Source: Oscillospiraceae bacterium (GTDB taxonomy: Bacteria; Bacillota; Clostridia; Oscillospirales; Ruminococcaceae). Taken from it: a stretch of DNA of 64,000 nt. The position numbers were made by a program, and so were the translations under genes. Where the stretch lies: contig JAJQBX010000021.1 in the NCBI GenBank assembly GCA_021203065.1, positions 194,514 through 258,513 on the forward strand, in the 5' to 3' direction. Below are positions 24,328 to 33,704 of this stretch, piece after piece. The number at the start of each line of letters is the position of its first letter. The stretch's first letter is position 1. The notes below the pieces were generated by a model that made no database searches, was not told the DNA's origin, and was given only the letters and a program-made list of their open reading frames with translations.

Positions 24328-24354
24328 TTACCGCAACGGAATTCTCTGCGGTAA
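24328..24354 (-). promoter_or_regulatory. Leader hairpin of the ECF sigma operon
   Basis: TTACCGCA (24328-24335) is the exact complement of TGCGGTAA (24347-24354). It lies between promoter and start codon, about 15 bases before the ATG. Confidence 0.55.
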
Positions 24355-24372
24355 AGAACTCCTTTCACATAT

Positions 24373-24401
24373 ATATAATCGCTCCAGAATCATGTTTTCA
24401 A
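24373..24401 (-). promoter_or_regulatory. Promoter of the ECF sigma operon
   Basis: On the minus strand, TTGAAA (24396-24401), 17 bases and TTATAT (24373-24378). It looks like sigma-A, so basal expression would not need the ECF sigma itself. Confidence 0.7.
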
Positions 24402-24535
24402 TAGTAATACACATCAGAGCGGCGGATTATTGCATCCTCATAAAATATTTTATCAGAAATTTTCGAAAAGTAAACCCATTTTCTTCGAATAGTCAGGATT
24501 TTTTCTTAAAAGAGCAGCCAGAGCACGCATTTTTT

Positions 24536-24568
24536 GCGAAAAAACGGTGAAATTAAGACTTTTTTCGC
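24536..24568. terminator. A/T-rich hairpin in the 24.3-24.6 kb divergent region
   Basis: GCGAAAAAA (24536-24544) pairs with TTTTTTCGC (24560-24568). It is symmetric and could terminate on either strand. The rest of this 330-base intergenic stretch (24314-24643) holds the two promoters listed and otherwise AT-rich sequence without a gene. Confidence 0.45.
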
Positions 24569-24578
24569 CTCAGATGTA

Positions 24579-24607
24579 TTGACAAACCCCAAAAAATATG
24601 AGATGAT
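24579..24607 (+). promoter_or_regulatory. Promoter of the argC-like/hflX unit
   Basis: TTGACA (24579-24584), 17 bases, then GATGAT (24602-24607); the -10 box is a poor match. It lies 37 bases before the TTG start. Confidence 0.65.
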
Positions 24608-24643
24608 GGCTATATACAACTCACAATTAGGAGAGTGTACCCT

Positions 24644-25588
24644 TTGAAAAAAGTACTAATTGACGGGCACTACGGAGCCGTAAGTCTTAACATAAATGCA
24701 ATGCTCAGCGGCAGGGGAGATTTAGAGGTCATCCATCTCGAGGACAGGACCACCTTCACCGAGGAACAAAGGCTGAATCTTCTGAACACCGCCGACATTG
24801 TCATTCTGTGTCAGTCTACAAAGACTGTGACCGAAACCGTGCCATTAATTTCAAATACAGAAACCAAGGTGCTTGATACGTCAAACGCCTACAGAATGTC
24901 GCCACAATGGGCATATGGTCTGCCGGAGCTGTCGCCTGACCATCGCAGGAAAATCTCTCAGGCGAGATATACGGCACTTCCTAACCCTATGGCAACCGGT
25001 GCGGCACTTCTTCTCATGCCACTTGTCAAGGCAAAGGTCATGCCGCCCTATCATCCGCTTATGATAAATTCGGTCATCGGCTACACAAACGGCGGCTCAA
25101 ACATGATAGCTATGTATGAGAGCTCAACCCGTCCCTATGGCTTCTCGTCCGCAAGGATGTATGCTCTTGAGCAGACAATGATGCTCCAGAAAGAGCTTAT
25201 GCATTCAGTAGGTCTTTCCTACAAGCCGGCAATCAGCCCGATTATAGACGACTACCCGAGCGGAGCACTGATAACAGTTCCCTTGCACCTGAGAACACTT
25301 GCAAAGCGTCTTCATTCGAGGCAGGTATGGGACTATATGGCAAGAGCCTACGAGCACGAACCGCTTATTGACGTTATGAACTTCGAAAGCTCTGTTGATG
25401 ATCTCGATGGCTTCCTCGAAGCAAACGGCATGGCAGGCTCAAACAAGATGCAGATTTTCGTCTTCGGCGACAACGACATTTGCCTCTTGGCGGCAAGATA
25501 CGACAATCTCGGCAAAGGCGGAGCAGGCGCAGCGGTACAGTGCATGAACCTGATGCTCGGTCTCGACGAATTAACAGGAGTACTATAA
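24644..25588 (+). CDS. ArgC-like N-acetyl-glutamyl-phosphate reductase homologue lacking the catalytic Cys
   Basis: The 314-residue protein follows type-2 ArgC along its length: a dinucleotide-binding start (VLIDGHYGAVSL), GYTNGGSNMIAMYE, VPLHL, and the near-invariant end DNLGKGGAGAAVQCMNLML. ArgC reduces N-acetyl-glutamyl-phosphate through a covalent thioester on a cysteine in a PGC(H/Y)AT motif. Here the corresponding segment reads LPNPMATG, with Pro115 in place of Cys and Met in place of His/Tyr; the DNA (CCT AAC CCT ATG) is unambiguous. No other arg gene is nearby. It is probably not a normal ArgC. The TTG start has AGGAG about ten bases upstream; an upstream GTG at 24635 overlaps the SD. 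hflX follows after five bases. Confidence 0.8.
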   Translation: MKKVLIDGHYGAVSLNINAMLSGRGDLEVIHLEDRTTFTEEQRLNLLNTADIVILCQSTKTVTETVPLISNTETKVLDTSNAYRMSPQWAYGLPELSPDHRRKISQARYTALPNPMATGAALLLMPLVKAKVMPPYHPLMINSVIGYTNGGSNMIAMYESSTRPYGFSSARMYALEQTMMLQKELMHSVGLSYKPAISPIIDDYPSGALITVPLHLRTLAKRLHSRQVWDYMARAYEHEPLIDVMNFESSVDDLDGFLEANGMAGSNKMQIFVFGDNDICLLAARYDNLGKGGAGAAVQCMNLMLGLDELTGVL

Positions 25589-25593
25589 TATAA

Positions 25594-26835
25594 ATGATAG
25601 AAAACAATCAGGAAAAACCAAGAGTAATATTAGTGTCAGTTGACACCGGCGAATTTGACGCAGAGCGCAGTATGGAAGAGCTCTGCGCTCTTTGCGATAC
25701 GGCGGGAGCGGAGGTTGTCGCAACCGTCATCCAGAAAAGACCCTCGATAGAGGGCGCAACCTGCATAGGCTCAGGAAGACTTGCGGAGCTTGCCACGCAG
25801 TGCGAAGCCCTCGAGATAGACCAGCTTATTTTCGACAGGGAGCTCACCGCTACCCAGATAAGAAACATCGAGGATGCAACCGATACGTTCACAATAGACC
25901 GCACAATGCTGATTCTCGACATCTTCGCCCAGCGTGCCACAACCCGTGAGGGCAAGCTACAGGTTGAGCTCGCTCAGCACAAATACCGCCTCACAAGGCT
26001 TACGGGAATGGGCGTTAAGCTCTCCCGTCTCGGCGGAGGAATCGGCACACGTGGACCGGGTGAAACCAAGCTCGAGACCGACCGCCGCCATATCCGTTCA
26101 CGTATATCTGCCCTCGAAAAGGACCTGAAAGAGGTCGAACAGCGCAGAGATATAACCCGCAAACGTCGCAAAAAGGACGGAGTTTTAACAGCCGCCATCG
26201 TCGGCTACACCAACGCCGGAAAGTCTACTCTCCTGAACGCCCTGACCGACGCAGGAGTTTTATCTGAGGACAAGCTTTTCGCCACCCTCGAAACCACCTC
26301 CCGTGCAATTCTCCTCCCTGACGGCAGAAGTGTGACACTCATCGATACAGTAGGGCTTATTTCCCGGCTTCCTCACCAGCTCGTAGAGGCTTTCAAGTCG
26401 ACCCTCGAAGAAGCCGCCAGTGCCGACCTCCTCATCCATCTGATAGACGCCTCGAGCGAATACTACGAGGAGGAAAAGCATGTCACTGAGGAGCTATTGC
26501 ATGACTTAGGCTGTGACGGAATCCCGACACTGACAGTCCTGAACAAGTGCGACCTCATCCCCGATATAACAGTTCAGGACAGCTCAATCGTCTGCATTTC
26601 AGCGAAGAACTCCATAGGCTTGGATTCTCTTCTTGAGGGAATCGTAAAAGCACTCCCTGAAACAGCAAGGCGAATGACGCTACTTCTCCCATATACAGAA
26701 GCCGGACTACTTTCCGAAATCCGCAAAGACGGCACAGTCTATTCGGAGGAATATACCCCGGACGGAATCAAGGCTGATGTGCTTGTAGACATCAAGCTGT
26801 GTAGCAATGTAGAAAACTATAGAGTGGACAGTTAA
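25594..26835 (+). CDS. hflX: GTPase HflX
   Basis: This 413-residue ribosome-associated GTPase can split or rescue stalled 70S ribosomes. The N-terminal HflX domain contains IGSGRLAEL near residue 65, a basic coiled region holds LSRLGGGIGTRGPGETKLE near residues 145-163, and the G domain has G1 GYTNAGKST (near 205), G3 DTVGL and G4 NKCD. Length is typical. The spacing to the ArgC-like gene is five bases, so the pair is an operon. The stop sits in the loop of the terminator at 26823-26851. Confidence 0.94.
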   Translation: MIENNQEKPRVILVSVDTGEFDAERSMEELCALCDTAGAEVVATVIQKRPSIEGATCIGSGRLAELATQCEALEIDQLIFDRELTATQIRNIEDATDTFTIDRTMLILDIFAQRATTREGKLQVELAQHKYRLTRLTGMGVKLSRLGGGIGTRGPGETKLETDRRHIRSRISALEKDLKEVEQRRDITRKRRKKDGVLTAAIVGYTNAGKSTLLNALTDAGVLSEDKLFATLETTSRAILLPDGRSVTLIDTVGLISRLPHQLVEAFKSTLEEAASADLLIHLIDASSEYYEEEKHVTEELLHDLGCDGIPTLTVLNKCDLIPDITVQDSSIVCISAKNSIGLDSLLEGIVKALPETARRMTLLLPYTEAGLLSEIRKDGTVYSEEYTPDGIKADVLVDIKLCSNVENYRVDS

Positions 26836-26851
26836 AAGCTGCCCACTTTTT
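26823..26851 (+). terminator. Terminator of the argC-like/hflX unit
   Basis: AGTGGACAG pairs with CTGCCCACT (one mismatch) and a run of five T follows. The hflX stop codon is inside the loop. Confidence 0.78.
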
Positions 26852-26908
26852 GCATAATTCCAATTTTTCCGCTTAACATATTACCAAAACCCTGAAAGGA
26901 ACTATGTT

Positions 26909-29056
26909 ATGCAGATAATTATACTTGCCGGAGGAGAGGGGACACGGCTTCGACCGTTGACGGCTGACACTCCTAAGCCTCTTGTCCGGGTCTTGGGGAT
27001 TTCAGCCATCGAACGGCTCACGGCTCTTCTCTTCCGGAGCGGCTTTGGGGAGGCTACTATCGCTGATTTTTACCTTGCAGATAAGCTCGAAAAGACTTTG
27101 GGCAGCTTTTCAAACGGAATCAGGCTCAGCTACGTCAGGGAAGATTTGCCTTTGGGAACAGCAGGATGCGTCCGCAAAGCGTGGAACGGCGACGATGTGA
27201 TGGTTCTGAGTGGCGACGGAGTCTGCGACTTCGATCTCCCAAGAATAATCGACTTCCATGAACGAAACGACGCAGACGTCACAATCGTCTCCCATGAGGT
27301 GAGCGATCCGAGGGAGTATGGTCTTGTCACAGCCGACGAAACCGGCAGAGTAATCGGCTTTTCGGAAAAGCCAGCCTATGACTCCTGCCTTACCGACCTT
27401 GCGAACACAGGCGCATATATCATTTCAAAAGACATAATTTCCCGAATCCCGGAAAACGAGAAAACGGATTTTGCATCGGATGTCTTCCCGGAAGTACTCT
27501 CGAGCGGCGGCAGAATCTTCACCATCCCCGAAGCCGGAATCTGGTTCGACATCGGCGATATTTCTTCGCTTCTTTCCTGCCAGTCGGTGCTTTTGGATAA
27601 GGAAAAGAAGGACTATCTCATTTTCGAAGGCTCGTCGGTCGGAGAGGGGACGACCCTGAGCGGCGGAAGCGTCATCGAGCAGGGCGCAACCGTCGGAAGA
27701 AGCTGCCGCATCCAGTCCTCGCTCGTCATGAACGGCGCATCCATGGGCGACGGCTGTGAACTTAACAGGTGCGTCATCTGTGAGGATGTCACCATCGGAA
27801 GAGGCGTCCGTTTTGGAGAGCTTTCCGCCATAGGAAGCGGAAGCGTCATCGGCTCATCGGTTACAGTTGATCCCGGCGTGAAGATAGCTCCAAATTCAAA
27901 AATCCCTGCAGGAATCAGAGTCCGCCGAGACGTCACGCCCACCGGATATAAGCTTTTGGAGCTTGGCGAGGGCGGAAGAGCAGACGGAATAGAATTAACA
28001 ACCGAAAATCTCCTTTTTCTGGGCAAAGCCATCGCCCGGGCTTTCTCTCAGGAAAGTATAACCGTCGGTTACTCTCACGGAAGCAAGAGCATGTCTGAAG
28101 CCTTGTCTTTGGGCATAAGATCCTGCGGCACTGCGGTATACTATCTTAATAATGCCTCGTTCGGCGAAACGGTTTTCACCGCCCGTCGATTAAAAACAGA
28201 ATATTCAGCCTATATTTCTGATGGGAAAGTAAGAGTTTTCCGGAGCTCAAGCTGTGAGCTTGCACGTTCTGACGAGCGAAAGCTCTGCGAAAAGTATAAC
28301 AGAGCAGACCTTGCCGACTCAGAAATCGCACCCATAATAAACGCCGACGCAGAGAGAAGCCTGTATCTCAGCGAGCTTAAAAGCGTTCTTCCAATAAATT
28401 TTGCCGGAAGCATCGTGCTTTCATCAAAAGACCAGAGGGAAAAGGAAATCTTTTCGGAAGCTATATCGGGCTTTGACTGGTCAGCCGGCGAAAAGCTCCG
28501 TTTTACAATAGGAAAGACCGTTGAAGACACCACTTGCGAATTTAACGGCGGCAGGCTGACCTATGAGCAGTTGCTTTTACTCTCCTGCCGTTCGCACTAT
28601 TCTGACGGCGAAAATGTTGTCCTGCCTGAGCGTGCGCCGCTTGTCTGCGATGAGTATGCAAAAGATGCAGGATGCTCAGTCTTTCGCCTCTCACCGTCAG
28701 ACAGAGGCGAGCTCTCGCAGTTCTCCTTTGATCCGTTGTTTCTGATAGCCGACACCGTCCGGTATCTCGCAAAAAGAGAAATTTCCGCATCAGTGGCACT
28801 TTCTGAACTCCCCGACATCTGCTACTACCACAGAACAGCCCGGCTGAGTAAGGGACTCCCGAAGCTTCTTCACCGTGAATTCTCGGGAAATCGTCACGGG
28901 AGTGACATTATAGTCGAATCATCAGGCGCAAGGGCATATGTCCGACCCCTGAAAAGCGGCAGAGAACTCAGAATGTATGTCGAATCTGTGTCTCAGGAGG
29001 CGGCAAACGAAATTTGTGACGATATAATATCGAGACTTAGGGCACATCAATCTTGA
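26909..29056 (+). CDS. Sugar-phosphate nucleotidyltransferase with left-handed helix and degenerate phosphomannomutase domain
   Basis: Residues 1 to about 235 are a nucleotidyltransferase that joins a sugar-1-phosphate to an NTP: LAGGEGTRLRPLT at 6-18, TPKPLV, LSGDG near 98. Residues about 245-340 are hexapeptide repeats of a left-handed beta helix (VGEGTTLSGGSVIEQGATVG in part). Residues about 355-715 follow the layout of a phosphomannomutase/phosphoglucomutase, but the catalytic serine loop (normally TASHNP) reads TARRLKTEY, with no Ser or His-Asn-Pro. GYSHGSKS stands where relatives have GRDTR-like residues. So the mutase part is probably inactive, perhaps structural or regulatory. It likely supplies a GDP- or NDP-sugar for surface glycans; the nucleotide cannot be told from sequence. 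Confidence 0.85.
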   Translation: MQIIILAGGEGTRLRPLTADTPKPLVRVLGISAIERLTALLFRSGFGEATIADFYLADKLEKTLGSFSNGIRLSYVREDLPLGTAGCVRKAWNGDDVMVLSGDGVCDFDLPRIIDFHERNDADVTIVSHEVSDPREYGLVTADETGRVIGFSEKPAYDSCLTDLANTGAYIISKDIISRIPENEKTDFASDVFPEVLSSGGRIFTIPEAGIWFDIGDISSLLSCQSVLLDKEKKDYLIFEGSSVGEGTTLSGGSVIEQGATVGRSCRIQSSLVMNGASMGDGCELNRCVICEDVTIGRGVRFGELSAIGSGSVIGSSVTVDPGVKIAPNSKIPAGIRVRRDVTPTGYKLLELGEGGRADGIELTTENLLFLGKAIARAFSQESITVGYSHGSKSMSEALSLGIRSCGTAVYYLNNASFGETVFTARRLKTEYSAYISDGKVRVFRSSSCELARSDERKLCEKYNRADLADSEIAPIINADAERSLYLSELKSVLPINFAGSIVLSSKDQREKEIFSEAISGFDWSAGEKLRFTIGKTVEDTTCEFNGGRLTYEQLLLLSCRSHYSDGENVVLPERAPLVCDEYAKDAGCSVFRLSPSDRGELSQFSFDPLFLIADTVRYLAKREISASVALSELPDICYYHRTARLSKGLPKLLHREFSGNRHGSDIIVESSGARAYVRPLKSGRELRMYVESVSQEAANEICDDIISRLRAHQS

Positions 29057-29081
29057 CATTTACAAAGAATTGTAGTATGAT
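29053..29081 (+). promoter_or_regulatory. Promoter of the rnj unit
   Basis: TTGACA (29053-29058), 17 bases, TATGAT (29076-29081). The -35 box overlaps the stop codon of the nucleotidyltransferase gene. Confidence 0.8.
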
Positions 29082-29116
29082 AACTGATATATTGCAATTT
29101 CATTCTGGAATCTTTT

Positions 29117-29151
29117 GCACAGGCGAGGCGATGCTGAGCCGAGCCCTGTGC
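29117..29151 (+). promoter_or_regulatory. Leader hairpin of RNase J mRNA
   Basis: GCACAGG (29117-29123) pairs exactly with CCTGTGC (29145-29151), with a GGC/GCC inner stem. No T tract follows. It lies in the 117-base leader before the rnj start and could be a self-recognition site for the nuclease, which is conjecture. Confidence 0.5.
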
Positions 29152-29204
29152 CTACATATTAAAATATAACCCTAAAATAAAAATTTTTTTGAGAAAGGAA
29201 ATTC

Positions 29205-31187
29205 ATGTCAACAACTGAAGAAAAGAAGATTAAGTCATCAAGAAAAAGCCGCTCAAAGTCTGATGCAAACGTGACGAGAGACAGTGCGCTCGATGCCGCT
29301 ATTGCTGCGGCAATATCCGCACCCAAGCCTCCGAAAAAGGCGGCACAGTACCAGAAATCAAGAGGCAGTCAGCCCTCAAGAAAGAAGACACAGTCAAGTA
29401 CACAGTCTAGTACTAAGAAATCAAAACCCACAAGAACCGAAGCTCTCCCATCAAGGGGAACAGCAGCACCGGTAGCAGTTCAGCCGGTCTTGAAGCCTCA
29501 GGAAATAGTATCTAATGCCGTAGCGGTAAACTCGAAAACTCCGCTTAAGATAATTCCCCTTGGCGGTCTCGGCGAGATAGGCGAGAATATGACCCTCGTC
29601 GAATACGGAAACGACATTGTGATAATCGACTGCGGAATGACCTTCCCTGACAGCGAGATGCCCGGAGTCGACATGGTCATCCCCGACTTCACCTATGTCG
29701 AGAAGAATGCCGACAGAGTAAGAGGTGTCCTCGTCACCCACGGTCATGAGGACCACATCGGCGGAATCCCGTATTTACTCAAGAAGATAAACGTCCCGGT
29801 ATACGCCACAAGGCTTACAATCGGTCTTATCGAGAACAAATTCAAGGAGCATAACTTAGGCAAATCGATGCTCCATGTCGTTTCGCTATCTGACAAGGTT
29901 CAGCTCGGCGCATTCACAGCGGAGTTCATAAAGGTCAACCACTCCATCCCCGATGCAGTGGCAATAGCACTTCATACTCCTGCCGGCACAATCGTCCACA
30001 TGGGCGACTTCAAGGTAGACTATACCCCCATCGAGGGCGGTATTATCGACCTTCCCAAGTTCGCACGCCTTGGCGACGAGGGAGTTTTGGCTCTCATGAG
30101 CGATTCTACCAATTCTGAGCGCAGAGGCTTCACTCCGAGTGAAAGAACCGTCGGCGAAAGCTTCGAGCGGCTCTTCAACAAAGCCGGCGACAAGAGAATT
30201 ATCATAGCAACATTCTCTTCAAATATCCACCGAGTCCAGCAGATAATAAACTGCGCCGCCAAACACAACCGCAAGGTCGCAGTTTTCGGAAGAAGCATGA
30301 TAAACGTCATCGGTCTTGCAACCGAGCTTGGCTACTTAAAAGCTCCTGCAGGCGTCATGATAGATATAGCCGATATGCATAACTATTCGGATGGCGAGAT
30401 AGTTTTAATCACAACCGGCAGTCAGGGCGAGCCGATGAGTGCCTTGACAAGAATGGCTACAAACGACCATCGTCAGGTGAGCATCACTTCAAACGATTTC
30501 ATCATCATTTCAGCCCGTCCCATTCCCGGCAATGAAAAGTTCGTCGGAAAGGTTGTCAACCAGCTCCTTAAGCTCGGCGCAGAGGTTGTATATGAAGAGA
30601 TGTACGAGGTTCACGTCTCCGGTCACGCATGTCAGGAGGAGCAGAAGCTTATTATAAGCCTCGTCAGACCGAAGTATTTCATTCCCGTTCACGGTGAATA
30701 TAAGCATCTGAGCCGCCATGCCCAGACAGCCAAAGAAATCGGCATCCCGGAGAAGAATATTCTTATCGCCGATGTCGGAAACGTAATCGAACTTCGCCAG
30801 AACGGCATCAAGATTAATGGAAGCGTTCCTGCAGGAAAGGTCATGGTAGATGGCTTGGGAGTCGGAGACGTAGGTGCAGCTGTTCTCAAGGACAGAAAGC
30901 GTCTTGCTGAGGACGGCGTCATTACCGTAAGTGCCACTGTCGACAAGATTGACCGCAAGCTTCTCTCAGGACCAGAGATAGTCTCCAAGGGCTTTGTATA
31001 CGAAAAGACAAATGAGGAGCTCTTCGCAGAGGTGAAGAAGAAAGCTCATCAGGTGATACTTCAGGAGCTTTCCACCAAGCATGACTATGCGGCAGTGAAG
31101 AACAAGCTCCGTGACGAGATAAGCGACTTCGTCTTCTCAAAGACCAAGCGCAGACCTACTGTAATAGTAACCGTTTTGGACATCTGA
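29205..31187 (+). CDS. rnj: Ribonuclease J with a long basic N-terminal extension
   Basis: This beta-CASP metallo-beta-lactamase nuclease processes and degrades RNA by 5' exonuclease and endonuclease action. Metal-binding HGHEDHIGG is near residue 179, MSDSTNSERRGFTPSE near 300 and HVSGHA near 470, with the C-terminal domain ending in FVFSKTKRRPTVI. The usual length is about 555 residues; here about 107 Ser/Lys/Gln/Pro-rich, probably disordered residues precede the catalytic core (core starts near KTPLKIIPLGGLGEIG). Such basic tails are known from some actinobacterial and clostridial RNase J proteins and may bind RNA. The SD is GAAAGGA. Confidence 0.95.
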   Translation: MSTTEEKKIKSSRKSRSKSDANVTRDSALDAAIAAAISAPKPPKKAAQYQKSRGSQPSRKKTQSSTQSSTKKSKPTRTEALPSRGTAAPVAVQPVLKPQEIVSNAVAVNSKTPLKIIPLGGLGEIGENMTLVEYGNDIVIIDCGMTFPDSEMPGVDMVIPDFTYVEKNADRVRGVLVTHGHEDHIGGIPYLLKKINVPVYATRLTIGLIENKFKEHNLGKSMLHVVSLSDKVQLGAFTAEFIKVNHSIPDAVAIALHTPAGTIVHMGDFKVDYTPIEGGIIDLPKFARLGDEGVLALMSDSTNSERRGFTPSERTVGESFERLFNKAGDKRIIIATFSSNIHRVQQIINCAAKHNRKVAVFGRSMINVIGLATELGYLKAPAGVMIDIADMHNYSDGEIVLITTGSQGEPMSALTRMATNDHRQVSITSNDFIIISARPIPGNEKFVGKVVNQLLKLGAEVVYEEMYEVHVSGHACQEEQKLIISLVRPKYFIPVHGEYKHLSRHAQTAKEIGIPEKNILIADVGNVIELRQNGIKINGSVPAGKVMVDGLGVGDVGAAVLKDRKRLAEDGVITVSATVDKIDRKLLSGPEIVSKGFVYEKTNEELFAEVKKKAHQVILQELSTKHDYAAVKNKLRDEISDFVFSKTKRRPTVIVTVLDI

Positions 31188-31244
31188 AACGATTTTCAGT
31201 CAGAAATCACTCTATGAGAACTTTATAACAAGAGGTGAGGTATT

Positions 31245-33194
31245 ATGAAAAGACGCTTATCGTGGGTATTGGCAGTTGCACTGCTGCTCCTTGGGATAAC
31301 GTCGCTGGCACTTTGCGTCGTGCTCTTCGCTGATGGCAGAACTGCCATGTGCGTTGCGGCAGGAATGGTGCTTCTGTGCGCCCTTATCATGTTCATTGTG
31401 ATTGCGGTCATGAATAAGGACATCGCAAAATATGTCACGAAGATGGACAAATCCATCGAAGCTATCAACCGTGAGGCGTTCTATGATTTCCCTGAGCCGA
31501 TTGTTATAACCGACGCAGATGACAAAATAGTCTGGTACAATAAGCGTTTTGAGGAGAAATTCTTCGACGACGACCGTGCATACGGTCTGCCGCTTACAAA
31601 CCTCGTCGGCAACAACACCGCCAAGGTCTACTCCCAGACAGGCGCATGCGTCAGGATATTCGACCGCTACTACAACGTCTATGCCAAGAAGTCGGACACG
31701 GGTCCGCTTTCAATAATCAGGCTCACCGACGTAACCGACAGAGTTCTTCTTGAGGAAGAATATAACGCCCAGAAGAAGACTGTTCTCATCATGACCGTCG
31801 ACAACTATGACGACGCTTTCCAGAACTCAAAGGAGAGCGACAAGGCGAGCGTTCAGGCTCAGATTGAGCAGATTTTCGAGCAGTTCATCGAGCATACAAA
31901 CGGAATTCTCCACAAGATTTCGAACGACCGCTTCTTTGCGGTAATCGAGGAGAGACATCTCAAGAAGATCATCGACGGCAAATTTGACATCCTTGACGAA
32001 ATCCGCTCTATCCAGCTTGGCGGAAGACCCTGTGTAACCCTTTCAATAGGTGTCGGCAGGGGAGCTAAGACTCTCGCCGAAAGCGAAGTCTACGCCAAGC
32101 AGGCACTTGATATGTGCTTGGGACGTGGAGGGGACCAAGCCGCAGTCAAGACTGAAAGCGGCTTCGAGTTCTTCGGCGGCATCTCAAAGGCTGTCGAGAA
32201 GTCGAACAGAGTCCGCTCCCGCATCATCGCTACAGCTTTAAGAGAGCTCGCCGAGAGCTGTGGAACAGTCTATCTCATGGGTCACAACTTTGCCGATTTC
32301 GACGCTGTCGGCTCATGCATAGGTCTTTGTGGAGCTTTCAGAAGCGTCGGCAAGCAGGCTTATGTTGTGGTTGACCCTGAAAAGAACCTCGCCAAGAAGC
32401 TTATAAACTACATATCCTCAAACGGCGAGGGCGACTATTTCAAGTCCTGCGAAGATGCCGTGAACGAGATAGCACCCGACTCGCTCCTCATAATCTGCGA
32501 CACCCACAATCCGAACTTCCTTGATTCGAAGGAGCTCTATGAAAAGGCGAAGACAGTAGTAGTCATCGACCACCACAGAAAGATGGTCAACTTCATCGAC
32601 AACTCGGTCATCTTCTTCCATGAGCCGTTTGCGTCGAGCGCATGCGAAATGGCTACAGAGCTTGTCCAGTATTTTGGAGTCGACTGCAGAATTTCCGTCT
32701 GCGACGCCGAGGCACTCCTTTCGGGAATAAACCTCGACACAAAGAACTTCGTAATGCGTGCAGGCACGAGAACCTTCGAAGCGGCGGCATACTTAAAGAA
32801 GCTTGGAGCAGATACAGTCACCGTCAAGGGCTTCTTCAGCGATACTCTTGAAACCTATCGTGAAAGGAGCAAGCTGATTCAGGCGGCGGAGCTTTTCCAC
32901 GGCTGTGCTATAGCCACAACCGACTCGCAAGTACCTGAGTTAATTCTTGCCGCACCGCAGGCGGCTGATGAGCTACTTGGCATCAATGGCGTCAAGGCTT
33001 CGTTCGTAGTCTATCAGCTTGACGGTCAGAGCCGTGTTTCGGCACGGTCCTTAGGCTCGTTCAACGTCCAGCTGATAATGGAATCGGTCGGCGGAGGAGG
33101 TCATCAGACGATGGCTGGCGCACAGCTCGACCTTTCTATCGAAGAGACAGTAGCGAGAATCAAGGATTCAATCGAAGATTTTATAATAGCGTAA
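31245..33194 (+). CDS. gdpP: c-di-AMP phosphodiesterase GdpP
   Basis: The 649-residue membrane protein has two N-terminal transmembrane helices (about 5-28 and 33-54), a PAS-like domain (DFPEPIVITDADDKIVWYN in part, residues 78-100), a degenerate GGDEF domain around 175-300, and a catalytic DHH/DHHA1 pair: NFADFDAVGS near 347, DTHNPN near 419, DHHRK near 441 and VGGGGHQTMAGAQ near 615. GdpP hydrolyses c-di-AMP to pApA and affects wall stress and potassium balance. The SD AGAGGTGAGG lies upstream. rplI follows after 24 bases, as in many Firmicutes. Confidence 0.95.
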   Translation: MKRRLSWVLAVALLLLGITSLALCVVLFADGRTAMCVAAGMVLLCALIMFIVIAVMNKDIAKYVTKMDKSIEAINREAFYDFPEPIVITDADDKIVWYNKRFEEKFFDDDRAYGLPLTNLVGNNTAKVYSQTGACVRIFDRYYNVYAKKSDTGPLSIIRLTDVTDRVLLEEEYNAQKKTVLIMTVDNYDDAFQNSKESDKASVQAQIEQIFEQFIEHTNGILHKISNDRFFAVIEERHLKKIIDGKFDILDEIRSIQLGGRPCVTLSIGVGRGAKTLAESEVYAKQALDMCLGRGGDQAAVKTESGFEFFGGISKAVEKSNRVRSRIIATALRELAESCGTVYLMGHNFADFDAVGSCIGLCGAFRSVGKQAYVVVDPEKNLAKKLINYISSNGEGDYFKSCEDAVNEIAPDSLLIICDTHNPNFLDSKELYEKAKTVVVIDHHRKMVNFIDNSVIFFHEPFASSACEMATELVQYFGVDCRISVCDAEALLSGINLDTKNFVMRAGTRTFEAAAYLKKLGADTVTVKGFFSDTLETYRERSKLIQAAELFHGCAIATTDSQVPELILAAPQAADELLGINGVKASFVVYQLDGQSRVSARSLGSFNVQLIMESVGGGGHQTMAGAQLDLSIEETVARIKDSIEDFIIA

Positions 33195-33218
33195 CAGCAT
33201 AAGAAAGGAAAACCCTGT

Positions 33219-33668
33219 ATGAAAGTAATTCTTTTAAAAGACGTAAAGGGCTCAGGCAAAGCCGGTTCAGTTATCAACGTTGCTGACGGCTACGCAAGAA
33301 ACTATCTTATCGTCAAGGGTCTTGCAATCGAGGCGACTGCGAAGAACATAAACGACCTTGAGGGCAAGAAAGCATCCGCCCAGTACAAGCTCGACACCGC
33401 AAAAGCTGAGGCAGAAGCTGCAGCATCTGCACTCAACGGCGGAAAGATAGTCATCAAATCCAAAGCCGGTCAGAACGGCAAGCTTTTCGGCTCAGTCACA
33501 ACAAGTATCATCAGCGAAAAGATAAAAGAGCAGTTTGGCGTCACTATTGACAAGAAGAAAATCTCCCTTAACGGCGACATCAAGGCTTACGGCGACTATG
33601 ACGCCGAGATAAAGATGTCCCAAGGCGTCAACGCAAAGCTCACAGTAAGCGTAGTCCCCGAAGATTAA
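33219..33668 (+). CDS. rplI: 50S ribosomal protein L9
   Basis: The 149-residue protein has the N-terminal rRNA-binding domain [16 protein letters not shown] and [11 protein letters not shown], a long connecting helix around residues 40-75, and the C-terminal domain with [12 protein letters not shown]. It is a normal, full-length L9. It sits between gdpP and dnaB with short gaps, the usual Firmicutes order. Confidence 0.97.
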   Translation: MKVILLKDVKGSGKAGSVINVADGYARNYLIVKGLAIEATAKNINDLEGKKASAQYKLDTAKAEAEAAASALNGGKIVIKSKAGQNGKLFGSVTTSIISEKIKEQFGVTIDKKKISLNGDIKAYGDYDAEIKMSQGVNAKLTVSVVPED

Positions 33669-33704
33669 ACCGGGGCAGAAATAACCAGCAAAGGAGGGAA
33701 CAGC

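Noticed and set aside
24960-25000. Frameshift or sequencing error as the cause of the missing ArgC cysteine
   Set aside because: The frame is uninterrupted and flanking residues align on both sides without a gap, so a simple substitution is the better reading.
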